Assembly (NCBI RefSeq): GCF_900110695.1
Contig: NZ_FOEH01000007.1
Span: 1 to 64,000, forward strand
DNA from: Virgibacillus subterraneus
Lineage (GTDB): Bacteria > Bacillota > Bacilli > Bacillales > Amphibacillaceae
DNA: 64,000 nt
Direction: 5' to 3'
Below are positions 58,097-64,000 of the stretch, piece by piece. Both the position numbers and the translations under genes were made by a program. The stretch's first letter is position 1; every line of letters starts with the position of its first letter. A model generated the notes under the pieces. That model was not told the DNA's origin. It did not search any database and saw only the letters and a list, made by a program, of their open reading frames with translations.

Positions 58097-58702
58097 TTAT
58101 TCCATTTTTGCCAATTCTTCTACCATCATTTCGTAATTCATTGCCCCCATCGCAATAAACTGTATACGACCATTTGAATCAATCATGTAGGAAGTTGGAT
58201 ATGCTCGAACTTGATAAGCATTAGCTACATCAGAATTTTCATCCATCAATATTGGGAATGTCAGCTCAAAGTCTTCTACAAATTCTGTGACATCTTCTTC
58301 ACTATTTTCAGTTTCTGTTAAATTAACGGCTAAAATCTCTAAATCTTTATTTTCATAAAATTTTTGCATATCCGGCATTTCCTCTCTGCATGGAGGACAC
58401 CATGTAGCCCAGAAATTTACTAAGACTCGTTCTCCTCTGAAGTCAGATAATTTTACTGTTTTCCCTTCAAGTGTTTTCAATTCAAAATCAGGGGCAATCT
58501 GTCCTTCTTCAAGCCCAACTTCATCAGAATTAACAACCTCTTCTTCCGCATTTTCCTCTTCATCCATCGGTGCTGAGATAGAATTTCCAGAGATATTACC
58601 ATCTTCTTCTTGAACGGATGTATCATCATTTGCAATTGCAAAATCATAAACGGCCCACCCAATCATTCCTATTGCAAGTACGATAACAATCAATTTTTTC
58701 AT
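58097..58702 (-). CDS. TlpA/ResA-like membrane-anchored thiol-disulfide oxidoreductase
   Basis: 201 residues: an N-terminal membrane helix (4-22), an acidic linker, and a TlpA-type thioredoxin domain (about 65-200) with the active site WCPPC (Cys102, Cys105). It reduces disulfides on the outer side, as ResA does for apocytochrome c and StoA for spore peptidoglycan enzymes; which role applies is not decided by sequence. It lies 16 bp downstream of ccdA, its electron donor, in one operon. ATG 58702 is preceded by AGGAGG. Confidence 0.9.
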   Translation of the reverse strand: MKKLIVIVLAIGMIGWAVYDFAIANDDTSVQEEDGNISGNSISAPMDEEENAEEEVVNSDEVGLEEGQIAPDFELKTLEGKTVKLSDFRGERVLVNFWATWCPPCREEMPDMQKFYENKDLEILAVNLTETENSEEDVTEFVEDFELTFPILMDENSDVANAYQVRAYPTSYMIDSNGRIQFIAMGAMNYEMMVEELAKME

Positions 58703-58718
58703 TTGAATGCACCTCCTA

Positions 58719-59477
58719 TTATCCTAATTTTGATAACCATGTTCCTTGTATTAAATCAAGTAGAAATCCTGTAATACGTGGCATTAGACCAAAAAATAAG
58801 ACCAAGCCCATGATGATCATAATCACCCCGCCTACTTTCATAATCACTTGACTATGACGGACGATCCATTTTGTGGACCCAAGGAAGAAAGTTAGAATAA
58901 TAAATGGTAACGCAAAGCCTATAACATACATAACAGTGTAGAATACACCTTGACCAGGGTTACTTGCAGCTAATAGCAGAATTGATCCAAAAATTGGACC
59001 TATACACGGCGTCCACCCAGCAGCGAACCCAAGACCAACAAAGAAAGTCCCCAAATATCCAGCCGGCTTTTTGGAATAATTAAAACGCCTTTCCTTCATT
59101 AATGCAGTTGGACTAATCCACCCTGCAATAAATAATCCCATTATAATAATGAAAACCCCTGCAATACGTTGAAGAAACAATCCAGAATCACCTAGTAGTA
59201 AATCTTGAATCCATTGACCCAAAAATGAAGCGCCTGCACCCAAGCTGATAAATACTAACGAAACCCCTAGTAAAAAGAAAGCAGAATGACTCAATAACTG
59301 ACGACGTATTTTAGTGTTCTGATTTCCTTGTAACTCTTTAACACTTATCCCGGTGATATACGATAGATAAGCAGGAAAAATTGGTAAAACACAAGGTGAC
59401 AAAAAAGATAGTGCTCCTGCTCCTATCGCTAAAAACATTCCTGCGATTAACATTGTGTCAGCTTCAATTCCCAGCAT
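58719..59477 (-). CDS. ccdA: CcdA, cytochrome c biogenesis thiol transporter
   Basis: 252 residues with six hydrophobic helices. The two functional Cys motifs are present: SPCVLP in helix 1 and TPCIGP in helix 4. It passes electrons from cytoplasmic thioredoxin across the membrane to a partner such as the TlpA-like protein encoded just downstream. The pair forms a complete trans-membrane reduction module. ATG 59477 has AAAGAGGG upstream. Confidence 0.92.
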   Translation of the reverse strand: MLGIEADTMLIAGMFLAIGAGALSFLSPCVLPIFPAYLSYITGISVKELQGNQNTKIRRQLLSHSAFFLLGVSLVFISLGAGASFLGQWIQDLLLGDSGLFLQRIAGVFIIIMGLFIAGWISPTALMKERRFNYSKKPAGYLGTFFVGLGFAAGWTPCIGPIFGSILLLAASNPGQGVFYTVMYVIGFALPFIILTFFLGSTKWIVRHSQVIMKVGGVIMIIMGLVLFFGLMPRITGFLLDLIQGTWLSKLG

Positions 59478-59995
59478 TAAAATCCCTCTTTCTGTGTTTA
59501 AGAATGTTTATTTAGAAACTTATAGTGAAACAACAATAAGTTAAGATCCAATAATATAATTGCTAGTTACGATTTAGATATAAGGAAATAAAAAAGTTAA
59601 TCCTTCTATGTATGGTTTCACTTCATATTAGCATCTGAATCGCTTTGTCATGCTTATTTACCCAGCCGATACATGATGAATTTGAATCTTTCTAATCACA
59701 GATTACAATTTCTATGTGAAAGTTTGATGAAAGTAAGGATTTTTGATGCAATAAGTCTATGACAAAGTGGTGACAAAAGAATAATGACTCGTGAATAATG
59801 AATTAACCTGGAATAAGTTTAAGACGCGCGCAAAGTAAGCAATGTGAATCCTTATTCCGCTAGAGAGAGGAAGGCTGTTCCAAGAGGGAGGAAGCGGAAC
59901 CTTTAAAATCAGTAGAATATTGGGATTAAAAAAACATTTAGCGGAATGAGGTTCCGGCAAGTAAGCAAAGAATCTCATTCCGCTAAAAGAATTGT
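59478..59995. other. Gene-free stretch of about 520 bp with palindromic elements
   Basis: A/T-rich leader of ccdA (59500-59760) followed by GGAATGAG-type palindromic elements (59840-59995). Short frames here are chance. Confidence 0.5.
59840..59995. repeat. GGAATGAG-type palindromic elements
   Basis: GTGAATCCTTATTCCGCTA near 59841, TTAGCGGAATGAGGTTCCG near 59940 and CTCATTCCGCTAA near 59974. They are diverged relatives of the 49623 and 50934 clusters. Confidence 0.55.
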
Positions 59996-60396
59996 TTATT
60001 TTCTTTTTGAACGCATTCCTTTTAACAAAGAAATATTATTCGAATTAAGAAGTTCATTATATTTATAACTATTCACTTCAAACATCGCGATTTTCCCTTG
60101 ACCGTCATAATGTATTCCCCATCCATATTTTTTTACTAATGGAGAAGCTCTGAAACAGGCTTTAGGTTTTGAAAAAATTGCTTACGTAGTTCATCTAGAT
60201 TAGTTAATCCGATTTGTTTCTTGATCAAATAAGTTTTAAATTGTACATCTTCTTGAGTATATTTGTAAGGATTATTTTTGATTAAATCATATTCGATGGA
60301 AGCGACAGTAGGCTTTCCGTTTCTTGGGAGAGGTATAATAGCAGAATCAACTGTTGAATCCTCAGAAATTATAATGAACGTGTCTTTATAACTAAT
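59996..60396 (-). pseudogene. DUF6157 protein gene, ATT start and frameshift
   Basis: The frame from ATT 60396 (AAGGAGG seven bases upstream) encodes SYKDTFIIISEDS and NNPYKYTQEDVQFKTYL, the DUF6157 pattern, whose relatives begin with Met at this codon. It stops near 60146. The remainder KACFRASPLVKKYGWGIHYD and the ending LLKGMRSKRK lie in another frame to 59996. One extra A at the A4 run near 60174 would restore about 133 residues. The start ATG appears mutated to ATT and the body is broken, so this is probably decay. Function of the family is unknown. Confidence 0.65.
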
Positions 60397-60446
60397 AAAA
60401 TAACCTCCTTAGTAGGATCAGAGTATGCTTTATTGATAATTAACAG

Positions 60447-61013
60447 TCATCCATTTTCAATTTCCTTTATTATTTTCGCAGGATTTCCACCTGTCACAAC
60501 GTTATCTGGCACATCTTTTGTAACAACTGCGCCTGAAGCGACAACAACATTATCACCTATTTTAACTCCAGGATTTATAATAGCTCCTCCACCAATCCAG
60601 ACATTGTGACCGATAATAACAGGTATTCCATATTCTACACCTGATATTCTCTCATAGGCATTTAATGGATGTGTCGCTGTATATATATGTACACCCGGCG
60701 CAATAAAGCAGTTTTCACCTATTCGAATTTCACAGACATCCAACAATACACAGTTAAAGTTAGCATAAAAATTTTCGCCAACATGTATATTGTAACCATA
60801 ATCACAACGAAACGTTGGCTCTATGTAAAATTTGTTTCCTGTTTTACCAAACAGCTCTTTTAATAATTCGGTTCTTCTGTTGTCATCCGTTTCAATTGAT
60901 TCATTATATAACCTTGTTAACCTTCTGGCATTCAATCTTTCTCTTACTAATTCAGAATCATCGGGGTTATAAAGTTCGCCACTCAACATCTTCTCTTTTT
61001 CAGTTTTATTCAT
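60447..61013 (-). CDS. Sugar O-acetyltransferase (maltose/galactoside acetyltransferase type)
   Basis: 188 residues. N-terminal Mac domain ([20 protein letters not shown]) followed by left-handed beta-helix hexapeptide repeats. The catalytic His lies in [10 protein letters not shown], and the acetyl-CoA site is [37 protein letters not shown]. It acetylates a sugar or galactoside with acetyl-CoA, probably as a trimer. ATG 61013 follows AAGGAGC. Confidence 0.92.
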   Translation of the reverse strand: MNKTEKEKMLSGELYNPDDSELVRERLNARRLTRLYNESIETDDNRRTELLKELFGKTGNKFYIEPTFRCDYGYNIHVGENFYANFNCVLLDVCEIRIGENCFIAPGVHIYTATHPLNAYERISGVEYGIPVIIGHNVWIGGGAIINPGVKIGDNVVVASGAVVTKDVPDNVVTGGNPAKIIKEIENG

Positions 61014-61034
61014 AATTGAGCTCCTTCTATCAAA

Positions 61035-61646
61035 TTACGTCGTCTTTTTCCAATAAGTCTTTGTTCCGTTATTTGTTAAAATTGTTTTTCTTGGCACTTG
61101 AGTTAATAAAAGAACGACATTAAGTATATCCACTGAAGATGCCATAGCATTTAACAATATAAGAATTTTTATTGTAGGTGTTAAAATTCCGATTAGACTT
61201 AAAACAATTGGCAAAATGATTGAAATTAAAACGAATGGGGCAATAGTGACTACTATATATCTTGATTTTAATATTTCTTCTTCGGTTAGTACATAACCAC
61301 CAAACGGTGTAAGTCCAATAAACGTTTTCTGAGATTTAATAAAGTTCGGTATGAACGTCAAATGAAGCAGTTCGTGTAAGATGATAAGTGAAAATATCCA
61401 TATAATTACATCTAAATTGATTGTTATTGATATGGAATCTGATGACAACCCAAATTCGCTCAAGGTAATAGTTGAAAAGACATTTAATATACTAATGCTA
61501 ATTATGGCATTTAAAAGCATGAAAGGAATAGATAATACTGTAGCAGCCCAAACACTCTTAGGTTCTTTCATGGGAATCCAGTCGTTATTGACTAGGTTTA
61601 AATGTAATTGTTCATCAGCCTCTGGCATTTTATTTTGTATTTTCAT
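61035..61646 (-). CDS. DUF3267 membrane metalloprotease-like protein
   Basis: 203 residues with four to five hydrophobic helices. The zinc-type motif HELLH (91-95) lies at the end of helix 2, followed by FIGLTPFGGYVL, the DUF3267 plan. It may be an intramembrane or membrane-bound zinc protease; activity is unproven. ATG 61646 is preceded by GGGGGGGTGA. It is followed at 21 bp by the sugar acetyltransferase gene, possibly one transcript. Confidence 0.85.
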   Translation of the reverse strand: MKIQNKMPEADEQLHLNLVNNDWIPMKEPKSVWAATVLSIPFMLLNAIISISILNVFSTITLSEFGLSSDSISITINLDVIIWIFSLIILHELLHLTFIPNFIKSQKTFIGLTPFGGYVLTEEEILKSRYIVVTIAPFVLISIILPIVLSLIGILTPTIKILILLNAMASSVDILNVVLLLTQVPRKTILTNNGTKTYWKKTT

Positions 61647-61661
61647 AAAGTCACCCCCCCC

Positions 61662-62201
61662 CTAACAACATTCAATTTCCATCAGCCAGCAATCCTGATG
61701 TACTCCCTCATGAAATTCACGCTTAGGGAGAACTTTAACTTTTTTAAAGCCACATTTTTCATAACACTTTATAGCTCTAACATTTCTTGTTTGAGGGTCC
61801 ATTACTACTCGGACCGCCTTTTTATCCTTGACTAAATAGGTAACCATAGACGAAACAAGTAACGTCCCGATTCCCTTATTCCAGTAGTCTACTTCGCCTA
61901 TGAACTGGTCTATCCCGTAAATATTCTCCTCTTCATTATGATAGCCATAGATCTTTTTCGTTTCACCATCCAGTTGATAAAATTGAATATATCCAATTCT
62001 AGTTCCTTTAAACTCTACAATACATTTAACAGCATCATTTTCTGAGTTATAAAACTCTTTCTTAATTTTGTCTAAATCAAAAGGTTTATCCCGTCCCTCA
62101 TAAAACTCAAGAACTTGTGGGTCGGAAAGCCACTTTGCTAATATATGTTTATCTTTTTCTTCTATTTCGCGAACTCTTAAGCTATCATTCTGAAATAACA
62201 T
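61662..62201 (-). CDS. GNAT acetyltransferase resembling aminoglycoside 6'-N-acetyltransferases
   Basis: 179 residues. It opens with LRVREIEEKDKHILAKWLSDPQVLEFYEGRD and continues with IYGIDQFIGEVDYWNKGIGTLLVSSMVTYL and VVMDPQTRNVRAIKCYEKCGFKKVKVLP. That layout (ID-x-FIG, D-P-x-x-x-N-x-R-A-I) is characteristic of AAC(6')-like GNAT proteins. It may acetylate aminoglycosides or another amine; resistance is unproven. It sits in a run of accessory genes, between a VOC protein and a membrane peptidase. Confidence 0.83.
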   Translation of the reverse strand: MLFQNDSLRVREIEEKDKHILAKWLSDPQVLEFYEGRDKPFDLDKIKKEFYNSENDAVKCIVEFKGTRIGYIQFYQLDGETKKIYGYHNEEENIYGIDQFIGEVDYWNKGIGTLLVSSMVTYLVKDKKAVRVVMDPQTRNVRAIKCYEKCGFKKVKVLPKREFHEGVHQDCWLMEIECC

Positions 62202-62220
62202 AACATATAGCCCTTACTCA

Positions 62221-62601
62221 CTATTGGCAAACGCCTAGTGGATTGCCATCTAAATCAAAAAAAGTAAAATATTTAGTGTTTCCTTCTCCGCCAATGTCAT
62301 TAACGTTGACATTCTTTTCACACAACAATTGATAGGTTTCTTCAATATCTCCATTAGAAATGAAATTATAATATTTACCTACACCAAAATTATTATCAGG
62401 AAACTTCATTGGCTGATAATCTAATGTTCTTACAAGACATATTACTGTTTGAGACGCTGCTGAAATATTCATAACAGCGGCTTCTTCTTCAATGTAGTTA
62501 AGTGTAAGGCCTAGTTTTTCTTCATACCATTTGGCTGATAATTTCGGGTCTTTTACTGGAATGAATACTCCCTCCATGCCTCCTAATAGTGGTTTAGTCA
62601 T
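62221..62601 (-). CDS. VOC-superfamily (glyoxalase-like) protein
   Basis: 126 residues with paired beta-alpha-beta-beta-beta modules: GVFIPVKDPKLSAKWYEEKLGLTL and KYFTFFDLDGNPLGVCQ. The usual metal ligands cannot be placed with confidence. Members include dioxygenases, glyoxalases and antibiotic-binding proteins. ATG 62601 has AAGGAG. It ends 19 bp before the AAC(6')-like gene, suggesting co-transcription. Confidence 0.85.
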   Translation of the reverse strand: MTKPLLGGMEGVFIPVKDPKLSAKWYEEKLGLTLNYIEEEAAVMNISAASQTVICLVRTLDYQPMKFPDNNFGVGKYYNFISNGDIEETYQLLCEKNVNVNDIGGEGNTKYFTFFDLDGNPLGVCQ

Positions 62602-62763
62602 ATAAATTAGCTCCTTTACATTAATTTTTAATAAGTTTACTTTTCTTTTTCGGACAGTAACTTATCTAGTTTTTCTTCTACTCTGCTTCATCGCTTGTTT
62701 CTTTTAAAAAACATAATAAATAATGAAACAATAACTAGAACAGATTATGACAGCAAAAATAAA

Positions 62764-63495
62764 TTATGGACAAGGATCATTCTTTCCTAATGAAAAGCCA
62801 TCAAACAGACGTCCGCCGTAAGGTAATAGCACAATGTCAACAAACTGGATTAGTTGCTTTTTTTCACCAGTTTTATAAAAATCATCAAATGCCTTAACAA
62901 AACGTTCTGCAAACTCAACATCATAATCTCTTAATGAACGTACAATCCATTTAGACGCACCAATCCACCTATGATTTGTCCTAAGTACAAATTCGCTTAC
63001 CAATTCAGCAAGCGTATTGGCTATAAATATTCCTTCTGCTCTACTATCGCAACCGATAAAATCATCGAGTGTATCAGTAATAAAGTATCGTTTCGTCTCT
63101 ATTGTTTCTGTTAACCATTGTTCTGGACCTTTAGCTATTAATTCATTTGCCTCGTTTTTTATGGCCTCGACTACCCCATTATCTTTTAAAACAATACCTT
63201 CTGATACCATTCTAGGCATGGAAGGTCTAGCTCTTTCATAGTCACTTTTAAAAAACGCTTTATAAGAGATTAGGTTATGAGCAAATATTTCTATTTTCCA
63301 GCCTAAATCAATTAGCGATTCTCTATATGAAGAACTGAAGTTATCATCAAATATTACAATGTCAAGATCTGATGTTTCTGTTGCTTCACCACGAACCACA
63401 CTGCCAGCCAATAAACCTCCATCACAATTTGGAAATTGCATATTTATAAACGTCTGTGCCGCTTTAATTGGACTTAGCTTTTTTAGTTCTCCCAT
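62764..63495 (-). CDS. Nucleotidyltransferase-domain protein
   Basis: 243 residues from ATG 63495 with AAGAGGTG upstream. Nucleotidyltransferase fold: GGLLAGSVVRGEATETSDLDIVIFD gives the G-S pair and the D-x-D metal pair. The C-terminal part is helical (RWIGASKWIVRSLRDYD). Related proteins adenylate small molecules or antibiotics. Substrate unknown. Not closely similar to the two other nucleotidyltransferases in the window (3065, 36736). Confidence 0.8.
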   Translation of the reverse strand: MGELKKLSPIKAAQTFINMQFPNCDGGLLAGSVVRGEATETSDLDIVIFDDNFSSSYRESLIDLGWKIEIFAHNLISYKAFFKSDYERARPSMPRMVSEGIVLKDNGVVEAIKNEANELIAKGPEQWLTETIETKRYFITDTLDDFIGCDSRAEGIFIANTLAELVSEFVLRTNHRWIGASKWIVRSLRDYDVEFAERFVKAFDDFYKTGEKKQLIQFVDIVLLPYGGRLFDGFSLGKNDPCP

Positions 63496-63556
63496 TGTCC
63501 ACACCTCTTACATATACTCTAATTTCGAAAGTAACGAATTCCTAATTACGGCTAAT

Positions 63557-63844
63557 TTAGTGAACGCCAATTATAACGTCATAATAGAATCCAAACTTAC
63601 TTTTCTTCATACAAACACTAGGCACTGATTTTTCGGGACCGTCGCTCACTTCAGGGTTATGGATAACGTAACAATCACCATATGTTTTATCTTGAGAGTC
63701 ATGTTCATTTTGTATATCAGCAGTAATAGCACTAATTGGATAGCCATTAAAAAAGATAGTACGACGAATGACTAATTGATTGGAAAAAGACATTGAAAAA
63801 TATAGAACAAGAAATAAGACTATTAAGGAAGATATGATGATCAA
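63557..63844 (-). CDS. Small membrane-anchored protein, unknown
   Basis: 95 residues: an N-terminal hydrophobic anchor (about 2-20) and an exported domain with two Cys (DCYVIHN and SVCMKKS) that could form a disulfide. The start at 63844 has no strong ribosome site, so the N-terminus is uncertain. No family recognised. Confidence 0.5.
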   Translation of the reverse strand: MIIISSLIVLFLVLYFSMSFSNQLVIRRTIFFNGYPISAITADIQNEHDSQDKTYGDCYVIHNPEVSDGPEKSVPSVCMKKSKFGFYYDVIIGVH

Positions 63845-63895
63845 CTTTAAATTTTTGTTAAAGAGATGAACATCCCTCTACACGTCATAATTAAA

Positions 63896-64000
63896 CTAAT
63901 GTTTATTTTTTGGCTGAAAGAAAAATATGTTCAAGATAAGTAATAAGCAGAAGATAATCAGAACAAATGCTGGGAATAAAATTAAACCAGAGCCCTCCGC
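63896..64000 (-). CDS. C-terminal end of a membrane protein, cut by the window edge
   Basis: 35 in-frame codons from the right edge to TAG 63896-63898. They encode one long hydrophobic helix (LILFPAFVLIIFCLLLILNIFFF) and a basic tail. The rest lies outside the window. Confidence 0.4.
   Translation of the reverse strand, partial: AEGSGLILFPAFVLIIFCLLLILNIFFFQPKNKH

Noticed and set aside
59757-59978. 73-residue minus-strand ORF
   Set aside because: It lies within palindromic repeat elements and has no ribosome site.

Overview
The window is low-GC, Gram-positive DNA from an endospore-forming Bacillaceae, most like the Virgibacillus/Oceanobacillus/Lentibacillus group. Support: strong AGGAGG-type ribosome sites throughout, a Spo0E-like phosphatase, spore-coat transglutaminase Tgl, a YwqM/YwqN pair, a YfmM-type ABC-F protein, a BioY gene behind a BirA-type operator, and a TxpA/Hol_Tox-type toxin. 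The species cannot be fixed from sequence alone. There are no rRNA or tRNA genes, no CRISPR array, no transposase and no integrase.

Layout. 1-6 kb: array 1, about nine small unrelated genes all on the minus strand (DJ-1 proteins, an EamA transporter, a streptomycin-type adenylyltransferase, lipoprotein, small membrane proteins, two decayed genes). Each is followed by a copy of a 30-40 bp imperfect palindrome with core TTGCACCCGTTA. 6-10 kb: MFS exporter and MerR regulator with a 19-bp-spacer promoter, a DUF3298 protein, and a type I toxin with its antisense RNA. 10-17 kb: bioY, C45 hydrolase, broken mscS, Spo0E-like ORF, P-loop kinase, flavin reductase, an HxlR-DsbA pair and a cold-shock gene. 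17-20 kb: small membrane proteins and lipoproteins around grpB, two of them apparently starting at ATT. 20-30 kb: acetyltransferases, ywqN/ywqM, oligoendopeptidase F, a 40-bp tandem repeat, Nudix, a DHA3 exporter and an ArsR-type regulator. 30-33 kb: three tandem micro-ORFs and a multicopper oxidase operon. 33.7-38.4 kb: array 2, carrying the same palindromes as array 1. 38-42 kb: acetyltransferases and lipoproteins. 42-46 kb: two convergent PQQ-dependent dehydrogenases. 46-49 kb: acyl-CoA ligase, SDR and DUF1259 protein. 49-52 kb: a segmental duplication around yitT. 52-60 kb: diguanylate cyclase, tgl, ABC-F, rhodanese-MBL protein, methyltransferase, and a TlpA/CcdA pair. 60-64 kb: a minus-strand run of accessory genes (DUF6157 relic, sugar acetyltransferase, DUF3267 peptidase, acetyltransferase, VOC protein, nucleotidyltransferase).

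How the genes work together. Most of the window is accessory genome: exporters with local regulators, drug- or metabolite-modifying enzymes, redox and thiol-stress modules, and single-gene units with their own signals. The most unusual structure is the pair of integron-like arrays without an integrase. They are one-gene units in one orientation, punctuated by a shared palindrome whose arms resemble the RYYYAAC/GTTRRRY cores of attC, though far shorter than real attC sites. Several genes are broken by one-base slips, mostly in homopolymers. These are either real decay in a fast-turnover region or residual sequencing error, and reads would be needed to decide.
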